Part shown: positions 24,561-35,800 of the stretch, piece by piece
Layout: the number at the start of each line of letters is the position of its first letter
How positions within the stretch are numbered: position 1 is the stretch's first letter
Assembly (NCBI GenBank): GCA_018262505.1
Contig: JAGSYV010000026.1
Location: 1 to 38,409, forward strand
From: Pseudomonadota bacterium
GTDB lineage: Bacteria; Pseudomonadota; Alphaproteobacteria; Rhizobiales; Pleomorphomonadaceae
Direction of reading: 5' to 3'
DNA length: 38,409 nt
The notes under the pieces: model-generated
What the model was told of the DNA's origin: nothing
The model's input: only the letters and a program-made list of their open reading frames with translations
Database searches by the model: none
Made by a program: the position numbers and the translations under genes

Positions 24561-26126
24561 TCAGCGCCGGCCGCGATCCAGCACGGCGCGCGCGTAGCGG
24601 CGAACGTCGACGGCGCCGGTCAGCACGGTGGCCAGTCCATAGACGGCCATGCCGAACACGCAAAGGCCGAGCAGCCAGAGACCCTGGGCGAACTCACGGC
24701 CGCCATGGAGGTGGGCGTCGACAAGGTTTTCGCCGAAGACCAGCGCCAAGCCCATCAGCAGGCTGGCAATGGCGAGCAGCACAAGGCGTCGGATCAGCAG
24801 CGCGTCGGCGCTGAAGTGGCCGCGACGGTGGAGTTCGATCACCAGCATCAGCGCGTTGACCCAGGCGGCGAGCGACGTCGCCGCGGCGATGCCGACATGG
24901 CCGATGAAAGGAAACAGCACCAGCGAGGCGACGACATTGACGGCCACGGAGATGCCACCCTGAACGGTCGGCGTGCGGGTGTCCTCGCGGGCATAGAAGG
25001 ACGGCTGGAACACCTTGATGGCCACGAAGGCCGGCAGGCCGACGGTAAAGGCGATCAGCGCGTTGGCGGTGGCGAGCGTATCGGCGGCTGTAAAGGCGCC
25101 GCGCTCGAACAGCACGCGCATGATGGTGTAGGGAATGGCGCAGAGGGCGACGGTCGCCGGCAGCGTCAGCGCCATGGCAAATTCCAGCGCCCGGTTTTGG
25201 GTGTGGAAGATGCTTTCGGCGGTTTCCGTTCGGACGCGGCGGGTGAGATCCGGCAGCAGCACCACGCCGATAGCAACGCCGATCACTCCGAGCGGCAGCT
25301 GATAGATGCGGTCGGCGAAATAGAGCCAGGACACGGCGCTCGCCTGCATCGAGGCGATGATGGTGCCCACCACGATGTTGATCTGGGTGATGCCGCCGGA
25401 AATCACGCCTGGAATGCCGAGTCTCACGAAGCGGCGGACGTTGTCGTTATAGCGTGGCCGCGTCAGCGACACCGGAAAGCCGATCCACAAGAGTGAGCCG
25501 GCGACGGCGATCAACTGGGCGACACCCGACAGGCAGACCGCCCAGGAAAGCGTATAGGCGGCTTCCGGCGTGCCGGCCCAATTTTTCCACCAGATGAGAA
25601 CGAGGGCGGCCACCAGGATGACGTTGAGCAGCGACGGCGCGAAGGCGGCCACAGCGAAACGTCCGAAGGATTGCAGCATGCCCGCCGCCATGGCGGTCAG
25701 CGACATACAGGCGAGATAGGGGAACATTACCCGCGTCATGAACTCGGCGGCGGCGAACTTTTGCGGCTCGTCGATGAAGCCCGGTGCCAGCACGCCGACC
25801 AGCCAGGGCGCGCCGACTTCCGCCAACGCCGTGACGATGACGAGCACCAAGAGGAAGATGGCGAGGATATCCTCAGCCAGCGCCCGCGCCGACACTTTGC
25901 CGCCCTCGGTAAGTGCCCGGGCGAACAATGGTACGAAGGCCGAGGAGAAGGCGCCCTCGGCAAACAGGCGACGGAACAGGTTGGGCAGACGGAAGGCGAC
26001 GAAAAAGGCGTCGGCGATCGGCCCCGAACCCAGCATGTTGGCCATGAACACATCCCGCACGAAGCCCAGGAGGCGCGAGGACAGCGTGGCGCCACCCACC
26101 GTCACGAAGTTTTTGACCAGACTCAT
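24561..26126 (-). CDS. murJ: Lipid II flippase MurJ
   Basis: 521 residues with about fourteen membrane helices, the MOP/MviN fold. The N-terminus MSLVKNFVTVGGATLSSRLLGFVRD and the block GSGPIADAFFVAFRLPNLFRRLFAEGAFSSAF near 34-65 are diagnostic and carry the conserved Arg residues needed for lipid II transport. It flips lipid II to the periplasmic face for peptidoglycan synthesis. It starts 15 bases after glnD stops, so the two are cotranscribed. Confidence 0.97.
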   Translation of the reverse strand: MSLVKNFVTVGGATLSSRLLGFVRDVFMANMLGSGPIADAFFVAFRLPNLFRRLFAEGAFSSAFVPLFARALTEGGKVSARALAEDILAIFLLVLVIVTALAEVGAPWLVGVLAPGFIDEPQKFAAAEFMTRVMFPYLACMSLTAMAAGMLQSFGRFAVAAFAPSLLNVILVAALVLIWWKNWAGTPEAAYTLSWAVCLSGVAQLIAVAGSLLWIGFPVSLTRPRYNDNVRRFVRLGIPGVISGGITQINIVVGTIIASMQASAVSWLYFADRIYQLPLGVIGVAIGVVLLPDLTRRVRTETAESIFHTQNRALEFAMALTLPATVALCAIPYTIMRVLFERGAFTAADTLATANALIAFTVGLPAFVAIKVFQPSFYAREDTRTPTVQGGISVAVNVVASLVLFPFIGHVGIAAATSLAAWVNALMLVIELHRRGHFSADALLIRRLVLLAIASLLMGLALVFGENLVDAHLHGGREFAQGLWLLGLCVFGMAVYGLATVLTGAVDVRRYARAVLDRGRR

Positions 26127-26141
26127 GGACGGTTGCCTTCC

Positions 26142-28913
26142 TCAGGCTGCCTTCTTGGGCGGATGAGATTCCTCGCCGGTGACCGCGGCGAGAACGCGCC
26201 GCCGGATTGCTGCCTGCTTGGCGCCGGACTGGATCTTCAGCTTGGTGAGGTCGGTGACGTAGAAGACGTCGACCACCCGCTCGCCGAAGGTGGCGATGTG
26301 GGCCGAGGCGATGTTGAGATTGAGATCGCTCATTGCCGTCGTCACGTCGTAGAGGAGGCCAGGCCGGTCGAGGCAGGACACTTCCAGCACGGAAAGGGTC
26401 TCCGACAGCGTGTTGTCGAACTTGATATCCGTGGGTACGCGGAAGGCCTTGCTGGGCTTGCGCTGGCCGACCCGGCGAGCGACGATTTCCGGCAGCTTTT
26501 CGCGCCCTTCGAGTGCCGCCTCGATCATCTTCAGCACGCGGTCGGCGCGGCGGAACTCATCGGCATCGTCGGGGAATTCACGGTTGATCAGGATGGTGTC
26601 GAGGGCGAGGCCGTCGTTGGTGGTGTAGATCTGGGCATCGGCGATGTTGACGCCGGCCGCCGCGCAGGCCCCGGTAATGGTCGACAGAAGCCGCGGATGG
26701 TCGGGTGCCACCACCACCAGCTCGGTGACCGCCTCGAACTTCTTGGTCGAATAGGCAGTGGCAAGCCGCCGGCCGCTGGCTTCCATCGCTCTCAGGAGGC
26801 GCGCGTGTGTCACCTTTTCCGGCAGATCGACGCGCAGCCAGTAAGGCGCAAAGTGGCGGCGACCATAGTCGGCCAGCTCCGTTTCGCTCCAGTCGGTGAG
26901 CTCGGCGGCGAGTTCCGCCTTGGCGGCGGCGACGCGCTGGTCGCGCGATAGCTTGGAGTGGCCGCCCAGCAGGTAAGGCTCGGTTTCGTAATAGAGCGTC
27001 CTGAGGAGCTGCCCCTTCCAGCCGTTCCAGACGCCGGGACCAACCGCCTTGATGTCGGCGATGGTCAGCATCAGCAGCATGCGCAGCCGTTCCACGGTTT
27101 GCACGACGGCGGCGAAATCGCGAATGGTCTGGCGGTCGGAGAGGTCGCGCGACTGGGCGATGATCGACATCACCAGGTGGTTTTCGACCAGCCAGGCCAA
27201 CTGATCGGTTTCGGCTGGTGAAAAACCGAAGCGCGGCCCGAGCCGGCGGGCGATTTTGGCGCCGGCAATCGAATGGTCTTCGACGCGGCCCTTGGCGATG
27301 TCGTGCAGGAACAGCGCGAGATAGAGCACGTTGCGGTTGGCGATCACCGGGAACAACTCGGTGGCCAGCGGATGCTCCCCCTGGTCCTCGCCGCGCTCGA
27401 TCTGGGTCAACAGGCCGATGGCCCGCAGTGTATGCTCGTCGACGGTATAGTGATGATACATGTTGAACTGCATCATCGCCACGACGCGGCCAAATTCGTG
27501 GACGAAGCGGCCGAGCACGCCGGTCTCGTTCATTGCACGCAACACCGTCTCGGCGTGCTTCTTGGAGGCAAGCACATCAAGGAAGATGCGGTTGGCTTCC
27601 TCATTCTCGCGGAGATTGGCATCGATCAGGCGCAACGAGCGGGTGATCAGCTTCAAGACATCCGGCTGGAAGTCGAGGTCGTTGCGGGCGGCGACGGCGA
27701 AGATCCTGAGGAGGTTGACCGGATCGCGCTCGAACACGTCGTCGTCGGTCACCGACAGGCGATCGTTGTCGATGATGAACTGCGGCGTGCCGGGCAGCGA
27801 CTTCTTGCGCCGCCGGAAGGTGTGATGCAGCACCCGGTCGAGCATCGGCTTGGGCTTGGCGTGCGTTTCCTCAAGCGCCGCGCAGAAGATGCGCGTCAGG
27901 TCGCCGACGTCCTTCGCCACCAGGAAGTAATGCTTCATGAAGCGTTCGACCGGCTCGAGGCCGGGATGGAGCTGGTAGCCCAGGAGTTCGGCGATTTCCC
28001 GCTGGTTTTCAAAGCCCAGCCGGTCATCGGCCCGGTTGGTGACGAAGTGCAGGTTGCAGCGCACCGCCCACAGGAATTCTTCGCACTTGTGGAAGCGATT
28101 GAGTTCCTTGCGCGCGAAGATGCCGTGCTTGACCAACTCTTCGGCGGTCGAGGCGCGATAGAAATATTTGGCGATCCAGAACAGCGTGTGCAGGTCGCGA
28201 AGGCCGCCTTTGCCATCCTTGACGTTGGGCTCGACGAGGTATCGCGAGGTGCCGGCTCGCCGATGCCGCTCGTCGCGCTCGGCCAGCTTGGCCTGGATGA
28301 ACTCGGGACCGGTGCCCTTGATCACCTCGTTGTCGAAGCGGGTGGTCATCTCCGCGTAGAGCTCTCGGTCGCCGAGGATCCAGCGCGCCTCGAGCAGCGC
28401 CGTGCGGATGGTCATGTCGGCACGACCCAGCTTGATGCAGTCCTCGACGCGCCGGGTCGAATGGCCAACCTTGAAGCCGACGTCCCAGAGAAAATAGAGA
28501 ATATGCTCCAGGATCTTGTCGGCGAGCGGCTGGGATTTCGGCGGCAGCAGAAACAGAAGATCCACATCGGACGAAGGCGCCAGCGTGGCCCGGCCATAGC
28601 CTCCGACGGCGACGATGGCGATCTTCTCCTCCTGCCCGCCGGGGAAGACGCGGCTCACGGTGTACTCATAGATGACGCGGATCAGCGAATCGACCAAGGC
28701 CGACAAACGGCGGGCGCAGCCGACGCCATCACGGTCGCGGATGAGAATATCGCGGGCAGCCGCCCGTCCATCTTGGTTCGCCCGCTTCAGGGCGGCGAGC
28801 AATTCCGGGCGCGGGTCGGTACCGGCGGTGGCTGCCCGGCCGGCGATGGCAGCCATCTCCTCACCAAGCGCCTTCTCATCGATCAAAGAGGCGGGTTCCG
28901 GAAGCTTGGTCAT
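26142..28913 (-). CDS. glnD: Bifunctional PII uridylyltransferase / uridylyl-removing enzyme
   Basis: 923 residues from ATG 28913, with AAGGTG upstream; TTG 28922 is a less likely start. In order: a nucleotidyltransferase domain with VGGYGRATLAPSSDVDLLFL near 102-121, the GlnE-like helical part, an HD uridylyl-removing domain with LALFLHDIAKGRVEDHSIAG in the middle, and two C-terminal ACT domains for glutamine sensing (RLLSTITGACAAAGVNIADA and DRPGLLYDVTTAMSDLNLNI). It signals nitrogen status by uridylylating PII proteins. It lies between mutS (upstream) and murJ. Confidence 0.97.
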   Translation of the reverse strand: MTKLPEPASLIDEKALGEEMAAIAGRAATAGTDPRPELLAALKRANQDGRAAARDILIRDRDGVGCARRLSALVDSLIRVIYEYTVSRVFPGGQEEKIAIVAVGGYGRATLAPSSDVDLLFLLPPKSQPLADKILEHILYFLWDVGFKVGHSTRRVEDCIKLGRADMTIRTALLEARWILGDRELYAEMTTRFDNEVIKGTGPEFIQAKLAERDERHRRAGTSRYLVEPNVKDGKGGLRDLHTLFWIAKYFYRASTAEELVKHGIFARKELNRFHKCEEFLWAVRCNLHFVTNRADDRLGFENQREIAELLGYQLHPGLEPVERFMKHYFLVAKDVGDLTRIFCAALEETHAKPKPMLDRVLHHTFRRRKKSLPGTPQFIIDNDRLSVTDDDVFERDPVNLLRIFAVAARNDLDFQPDVLKLITRSLRLIDANLRENEEANRIFLDVLASKKHAETVLRAMNETGVLGRFVHEFGRVVAMMQFNMYHHYTVDEHTLRAIGLLTQIERGEDQGEHPLATELFPVIANRNVLYLALFLHDIAKGRVEDHSIAGAKIARRLGPRFGFSPAETDQLAWLVENHLVMSIIAQSRDLSDRQTIRDFAAVVQTVERLRMLLMLTIADIKAVGPGVWNGWKGQLLRTLYYETEPYLLGGHSKLSRDQRVAAAKAELAAELTDWSETELADYGRRHFAPYWLRVDLPEKVTHARLLRAMEASGRRLATAYSTKKFEAVTELVVVAPDHPRLLSTITGACAAAGVNIADAQIYTTNDGLALDTILINREFPDDADEFRRADRVLKMIEAALEGREKLPEIVARRVGQRKPSKAFRVPTDIKFDNTLSETLSVLEVSCLDRPGLLYDVTTAMSDLNLNIASAHIATFGERVVDVFYVTDLTKLKIQSGAKQAAIRRRVLAAVTGEESHPPKKAA

Positions 28914-29006
28914 TGGCGGCAATCACCTTCGGAGGAGGGAGGCGCAGCAGGCTCGCTCGAATGTCCAGCTGGCAACAAACTCGAATAGTCGGCGATAACC
29001 GAACAA

Positions 29007-31728
29007 TCAACCATGCGCTCGTCCGATTCCGGCCCTGAGGGCCTTCAGCCGATAGATCGCCTCGAGCGCCTCGCGCGGGCTGAGTTCGTCGGGAGCCAGC
29101 CCATCGAGTGCGGCGAGGAGTTCTGCTTCCGCCAGGTCGGGTGCCGCCTCGACCGGCGCTGCGCTGGCCGGGTGGCGGGCAAGCGAGAAGAGCGGCAGGT
29201 CGTCGAGCATGGACGCGGCATTGTTGCCGCCGGACTTTTCGAGCTCGGCGAGCACGGAACGCGCCCGTTCTATGACGGGACGCGGCAAGCCGGCCAGCTT
29301 GGCCACCTGGATACCATAGGAGCGATCTGCCGAGCCTGGGACGATCTCGTGGAGGAACACCACGTCGCCGCGCCATTCCTTCACCTTGACGGTGGCGTTG
29401 ACGACGCGCGGCAGCCGTTCCGAAAGAGCCGTCAGCTCGTGATAGTGCGTCGCAAACAGCGTGCGACAGCGGTTGGCCTCGTGCAGGTGCTCGATGGTCG
29501 CCCAGGCGATGGAGAGGCCATCGTAGGTGGCCGTACCACGGCCGATCTCGTCGAGAATGACGAAGGAGCGCGGCCCTGCCTGGTTGAGGATCGCCGCCGT
29601 CTCGATCATCTCCACCATGAAGGTGGAGCGGCCACGCGCGAGGTCGTCGGCGGCGCCGACGCGCGAGAACAGTCGATCGACGACGCCGATATGCGCCGCC
29701 CTGGCCGGCACGAAGGAGCCGATCTGGGCCAGCACGGCAATCAGTGCGTTCTGCCTGAGGAAGGTCGACTTGCCCGCCATGTTGGGGCCGGTGACCAGCC
29801 ACAGCTTGCCGGCGGCTTCGCCACCGACATCGCAACCGTTGGCAACAAAGGAACCACCTTCCTCGCGCAGCATCTGTTCGACCACCGGATGACGGCCGCC
29901 GTCGACGCGGAAGGTCAGACTGCTGTCGACACGTGGCCGGACGTAGCCTTCGGCAGCGGCGAGTTCGGCCAGCGCGGTGGCAACGTCGAGCGCGGCCAAC
30001 ATGTCGGCGGCTCGCTTGATGGCGCCACCGGCCTCCACTGTCGCCCGTGCCAGCTCACCAAAGACGGAAAGTTCGACGGCGAGTGCCCGCTCGGCCGCCG
30101 AAGCGATGCGCCCCTCAAGTTCGGAGAGCTCGGTGGTCGAGAAGCGCATGGCGCCGGCCAGCGTCTGCCGATGAATGAACAGCCGGTTCAGCGGCTCGCT
30201 GGTCATCGCCTGGGCGTAGTTCGGCGCCACTTCGATGAAGTAGCCGAGCACGCCATTGTGCTTCACCTTCAGCGACTTGATGCCGGAGGTCTCGGCATAG
30301 GTCTGCTGTAGGGCGGCGATTACCTGCCGGCTCTGGTCGCGCAGGGCGCGCGCCTCATCAAGATCGGAGCGGAAACCCTGTCGCACAAAGCCGCCGTCGC
30401 GCTTCAGCAGCGGCAATTCGTCGTCGAGCGCCTCGGCAAGCCGGTTGGCGAGATCGGCAGGCGCCGCCTCGAGGCCGAGGGCGATACGGTCGATTTCCGA
30501 CCCTGCGCCGCCGGCGTCGCGAAGATCGCCGGCCAGTTGAGCTGCGGCCCTGAGCCCACCGGCAATAGCGGCGAGGTCACGCGGGCCGCCGCGATCGAGG
30601 CTGACGCGGGTGAGCGCCCGCGCCATATCGGGCACACCGGCGAGATCCCGGCGCAACCGCGCCCTGAGCGTCGTTTCGGCGAGGAAGAAATCGACGGCAT
30701 CGAGCCGCTCGCGGATGGCGTCGGGATCGGCGAGCGGCGCGGCGAGACGGTCGGCAAGCAGGCGAGCCCCGGCGCCCGACACGGTGCGGTCGATGGCATG
30801 CAGCAGCGAACCCCGTCGTTCGCCGGACAGCGTGCGCGAGAGTTCGAGATTGGCCCGGCTCGCCGCGTCGATGGCCAGCGCGCCGCCGAGGCTTTCGCGG
30901 GCCGGCGGGTCAAGCGGCGGCCGGTTGCCGACCTGCGTCTTGTCGACGTAAGCGACGATGGCGGCGGCGGCGGTCAACTCAAGCCGGCTAAAGCTACCGA
31001 ACGCATCGAGCGAGGCGACGGAGAAGAAGTCGACAAGACGGTGCTCGGCAGTGGCGGCGTCGAAGAAGGCACGTGGCAATGGTACCACCGCCGGGCTCGC
31101 CGCCTTGAAGGTCCGCCTGAGTTCGTCGTCCTCGAAAAGGCCGTCGGCAGCCAGGAGCTCACGCGGTTCGATGCGGGCGAGCAAGGGCAGCGCTGGTGGT
31201 TTCGGCCAAGCGAAAGGCGCCGGTCGACATGTCGGCCCAGGCGACAGCGAAGCCGTCGGCGGCACTGTCCGTTCCCTTCTGACGGGCGACGGCGGCGAGA
31301 TAGTTGGAGCGGCGGGCGTCGAGGAGGTTGTCCTCGGTGAGCGTGCCGGGAGTGACGAGACGAACGACGTCGCGCCGAACGACCGATTTCGAGCCGCGCT
31401 TCTTGGCTTCGGCCGGATCTTCCATCTGCTCGCAGACGGCGACTCGATGGCCGAGGGCGATCAGGCGCTGAAGATAATCGTCGGCGGCGTGCACCGGCAC
31501 GCCGCACAGCGGGATGTCTTCGCCGCGATACTTGCCGCGCTTGGTCAGCGTGATGCCGAGCGCCCGCGAGGCCACCTCGGCGTCTCCGAAGAACATCTCG
31601 TAGAAGTCGCCCATTCGGTAGAACAGGAGACAGTCGGGATTGGCCGCCTTGATCTCGATGAACTGCGCCATGGCGGGCGTCGCCACGTCGGCGGTCCGGT
31701 CGTCGGGAAGAGCTTGCGTGTCGGTCAT
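29007..31728 (-). pseudogene. mutS: DNA mismatch repair protein MutS, frameshifted
   Basis: Two frames together encode a complete MutS. From ATG 31728 the N-terminal part contains [13 protein letters not shown] with the mismatch-reading Phe-x-Glu, and runs to [15 protein letters not shown] before stopping at 31159. The rest, from [15 protein letters not shown] to the end at 29007, is in the neighbouring frame. It holds the lever and clamp, Walker [10 protein letters not shown], Walker [10 protein letters not shown] and FATHYHE. The break lies near 31180-31195, between domains I and II. Removing one base or restoring two reunites about 906 residues. As written, no mismatch repair through MutS would be possible; a consensus error in the sequence is the main alternative. 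Confidence 0.88.
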
Positions 31729-31801
31729 GGGGGCGGAAGCTAACAAAGCCCGCGCCGCTTTTCACGCGGCAAATGCCCGGTCGCCGCGGTTATCCAGCTC
31801 G

Positions 31802-32620
31802 TCATTCCGGCACGGGGGAGGGGCGGGTCAATCCCCCCTCGCCATAGCGGGCCTTGTCGCGGTTGCGGTGTGATCCGAGATTCTCGGAGGCAAGATAACC
31901 CCAGATCTCCTCGGCCGTCTCGGCGAAGTGGACGAGGCCGATGTCTTCGCGGTTGATCATGCCATAGTCGGCCAGCGCGTCGAAGTTGATGACCTTGTGC
32001 CAATATTCGCCATCGACCAGCACCACCGGAATGCGGGTGCCCTTGTGTGTCTGCGCCAGCGTCAGCAGCTCGAACAGCTCGTCGAAGGTGCCGAAGCCGC
32101 CGGGGAACACCACCAGCGCATTGGCGCGCATGGCAAGGTGCATCTTGCGCATGGCAAAATAGTGGAACCGGAAGGTGAGCTGCGGCGTCGTATAGGCGTT
32201 GGGTTCCTGCTCATGCGGTAAGGTAATGTTGAAACCTATGGTTGGCGCTCCGGCGTCGCGGGCACCACGATTGGCAGCCTCCATGATACCGGGACCGCCG
32301 CCGGTCGCGATGACATTGTCGAAGAAACCGTCGGTGCGAATGACGGCGCCACCGCGTTCGGAGGCGATGCGGCCGAACTCGCGGGCCGTGCTGTACCAGC
32401 GATTATGCAGCGGATCGCCATTCTCATGGACGCGGGCCGAGCCGAACACCACCAGCGTCGAACGAATCCCCCAGGCCTTCAGGGTCTGCTCGGCCTTGGA
32501 GTATTCCAGCATGAAGCGAACGCCGCGCATCGAGTCCGACAGAAGGAAATCGTTGTCAATGGCGGGCAGGACGAAGGCCTTCGAGGTTTTCTGGGCGGTA
32601 TTGTCGGCAGTGTCGGTCAT
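31802..32620 (-). CDS. LOG-family protein (putative lysine decarboxylase fold)
   Basis: 272 residues from ATG 32620. ATGGGPGIMEAANRG and FPGGFGTFDELFE are the two LOG signature motifs (GGGxGxM and PGGxGTxxE). LOG proteins are cytokinin riboside 5'-monophosphate phosphoribohydrolases; many bacterial members have this activity on nucleoside monophosphates. The older label lysine decarboxylase is not supported by that motif. It belongs to the longer alphaproteobacterial type with an N-terminal extension. It lies 73 bases before mutS on the same strand and is divergent from the TPR gene. Confidence 0.85.
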   Translation of the reverse strand: MTDTADNTAQKTSKAFVLPAIDNDFLLSDSMRGVRFMLEYSKAEQTLKAWGIRSTLVVFGSARVHENGDPLHNRWYSTAREFGRIASERGGAVIRTDGFFDNVIATGGGPGIMEAANRGARDAGAPTIGFNITLPHEQEPNAYTTPQLTFRFHYFAMRKMHLAMRANALVVFPGGFGTFDELFELLTLAQTHKGTRIPVVLVDGEYWHKVINFDALADYGMINREDIGLVHFAETAEEIWGYLASENLGSHRNRDKARYGEGGLTRPSPVPE

Positions 32621-32760
32621 TCGATTGGTCCAGGGGTCCACCAGAAGCGGCGACAGAAGAGGATACGGATCGGCACCTTAAGGAACGCTGAAACGCGGCC
32701 GCACTGTGGCAAGAAGACCTCGGCGGTACTGCGTCGACGCCCGGCGAGGGCGAGAGCAGA

Positions 32761-32766
32761 TATAAT
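32761..32766 (+). promoter_or_regulatory. -10 element candidate for the TPR gene pair
   Basis: A perfect TATAAT lies 62 bases before the TTG start of the TPR gene. No good -35 hexamer stands at 16-18 bases, so the call rests on the -10 and on its place in a divergent interval. Confidence 0.4.
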
Positions 32767-32827
32767 CGTTCCCGAATCAGGCCACTCGTTCCATGGACGG
32801 GGCTTGGAGCGATAGCGGCATCTGGAG

Positions 32828-35800
32828 TTGAAACTGGACGAAGACCTGACGATCGATGAGGGCTGCCATCCCCAGGCGTTGGATGCCGCCGCGTCCAGTG
32901 ACCTCGACGCGGCGCGCCTCATGCTCGCCGAAGGAAACTGGGCTGAGGGCTTCGTCGGGTTCGAGCGCCGTCCTTTTGTGTCTCCGTCTGGTCGGCCGCG
33001 CTGGAATGGCGCGCGCTTGCCGGCTGCCCGCGTTGTCGTGCTCGCCGAGGAGGCGGAGTGCAACACACTGGCCTTCGCCCGCTTCCTACCGAGGCTTGCC
33101 GCTCGCGTGCTGTCACTGGTGCTCGCTGCACCGGCCGCGCAATTGGCCCGACTCTCCTCCTTTGCGGCCGCCTTCGGCAACCTGCCCGTTGTTGATGTCG
33201 CCGCGCTTCCGTCCCATGATTTCGTCCTGCCGCTTGCCTCTGCGCCGGCCGCATTGGGCCTTTCGCCGGAGGACGTGCCGCCGCCGCGCGCCTTGCCGCT
33301 ATCGCGGCGGACCGAGGAGACCATTGGCCTGGCCTTTGGACCATCGCCATGGGGCGGAGGCTCCGAAATGACACCGGAGAGTGTCATGGCTGTCCTTCGT
33401 CAAGCCTTCCCCACCTTCCGCCTAGTGGCGCTCGACCAAGCGGCCGCGAGACATCTCGGCGGCCAAACGGTCGAGTCCAATCCGACTCCACTCGTCAGCC
33501 TCGATCTTGTCGTCGCAACCGATGGCCATGTGGCCCATGCCGCTGGCGTGGTTGGTGCGCCTCTTTGGCTGCTTCTCGACGATAAGCCGCATTGGATGTG
33601 GGGGCGCCAAGGCCATTTTAGCCGTTGGTATCCCACTGCCCGCCTATTCCGTGCCGCGGGGCTTGGTTGGCAGGGTGTCGCCAGCGCACTTGCCGCCGAG
33701 GCAAAGGCGCTCGCCGCGCCCGGGTTATCCAACGTCGCTGCCCTCAACCGGCTCGTGGCAGTTGCCGAGAGCGTCGATGGCGCACCGGCGGCTCGGGCCG
33801 CTCTGCCATTTGCCGCCCGTCTGGTGGCGCTCGCTCCAGCCGATCCGGGGGCTTGGGCGAGACTTGCCGGATTGCTGTTCCGCCTCGGCGAGACCACTGA
33901 CGCCGACGGAGTGCTCGATGCCGGGCTGGCCGCTGGTCCGCGCCATGCGCCGCTGTTGTTGTTGGCCGCCGGTCGCGATCTCAATCGCGGCGAGGCCGCC
34001 TCGGCGCTCCACCGCGTCGAACTGGCGCTCGTCGTCGATCCCACGTCCATCGAGGCGTTGACGTCGCGTGCCGCGGCCTTCGCCGCGCTCGGTGAACCGG
34101 GCAGAGCGGAGTTCGCCCTTCGGCAGGCGGTGCAGGCAGCCCCACGCCGCGCCGATCTGTTGGTGAGCTGGGGCGAAGCATTGCGGGGGCTTGGCGATGC
34201 CCGAGGTGCCTCGCGCGCCTTCGAGCGGGCTGTTCTCGTCGAGGATGGCGCTGATGCCCGTCTCGGGCTGGGGCGTCTGGCGGCCGCGGCCGGCGAGACC
34301 GGACTCGCCCTGCATTTTTTCCAGTCGGCCGTAGCCCGTGACGGTGGCCACTCGGAAGCCGCCGTGGAGTTCGCTCGCGCGCTTACTGGCGCCGGCCGGA
34401 CTCGCGAGGCGATCGGCGTCCTGCGCCGGCTCGTCGCGCGCTGCCCGTCACCACCGGCTCACACCCTTCTCGGTGAATTGTTGCTGGCCTCCGGCGATTT
34501 TGCCGCCGGCCTTGCCGAATTCGAATGGCGGCATGGCGAGTTGCGCCTCCTCCCGTCGCTCGCCGACCTCGCTGGTCGAGACCTGGTTCTCACCGCGGAG
34601 GGCAACGCCGGGGCGATGATCCGTTTCCTGCGTTTTGTCCCCACCATCAAGGCGTCGGGTGCGGCCAGTGTTCGCATCGCCGGCGCGGACGACCTGTTGC
34701 CATTGCTTGCCCGTGTTGATGGACTGGACGCGGCGCGCGACATCAAGGATGGCGATCTTGTCGTGCCGGTGATGAGCCTGCCGGCCCTGCTTGGTATCAC
34801 TCCTGGTAACCTGCCGGCGCCGCGCCGCTATCTCGCGGTTGATCCGGTTGCGGTGACGAATGCGGCACGGGCCTTCGCCCATCTCGAAGGTTTCCGCATC
34901 GGTCTCGCACTCGATGGTTGGAGCGAATCGATCGATATCTCGCCGCTTGCCGAACTGACCGGCGTCGCTTTCATTGCCCTCGATGCCAAGGCGGCAGAGC
35001 GTCTCCCCGATGCCTGGCCGCTCGCCACCGATCGGTCCGGGCTCGACAAGGTTGCTGCCGCTCTGCCGAACCTTGACGCGGTGGTCGCGCCCGCCGGAAG
35101 CCCGGTTGCCGCACTGGCCGGCGCCGCTGGCCGGCCAGCCTTTGTCATCGGTCCGGACCGCGACGACTGGCTGTGGCTGGAGAAAGACGGTCGCACGCCC
35201 TGGTTTCCGGCCACGCGGCTTTTCCGGCGACGCCCCGAAGAAAGCGAGGCCAACCGGCTGTCCCGTCTCGTCACCGTCCTCGCAGCTTTCGCGGTCGGCG
35301 ACCGAGCCGTCCCTTTCCGCGCCGACCCGGCGCCAATTGTCGATGTTTCTCTCAAGGGTGAAGACTTATCCGACCGGCCACGCGCCGCTCTGGTTCGTGC
35401 CGGCCTCGCTGCGCTCGCCAGCCGCGACAACCATCGTGCCATCCTCTTGCTCGGCGATGCCATCGCGATAGGAAACGCCGAACCCGAGCTGCGCGAGAAA
35501 CTCGCCGCGGCCCTTCTTCGGATGGGCGAACGTGACCGGGCCGGTAGCCTTCTTGCCACATTGGTTGCCGAGGCGCCGACCGCCGAACGGCTCGTTGAAC
35601 TCTCGGAAGTCGAACGGCTGACCGGTCGCTTCGAAGAAGCGCTTGCCCATGCCGAACGGGCGGTCGAGCGAAAGTCGGATCTCGCACGTGCCCATCGCGG
35701 CGTTGGCAAGGCGCTGGTGGCGCTTGGTCGGGCCAGCGAGGCGCTCGGCGCCTACGGCCATGCCGTGGCGCTGGCGCCGGCCGATCCCGAGCTCACGATG

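Noticed and set aside
27273-28988. A 571-residue plus-strand frame opposite glnD
   Set aside because: It is the complement of a fully conserved GlnD, with no start signal or domain of its own.
31159-31265. Programmed frameshift in mutS
   Set aside because: No slippery heptamer, internal ribosome site or downstream stem is visible at the junction, and mutS is not known to use recoding; a lesion or sequence error is simpler.
31729-31801. Terminator between the LOG gene and mutS
   Set aside because: Only short imperfect stems without a T-run are present; cotranscription remains likely.
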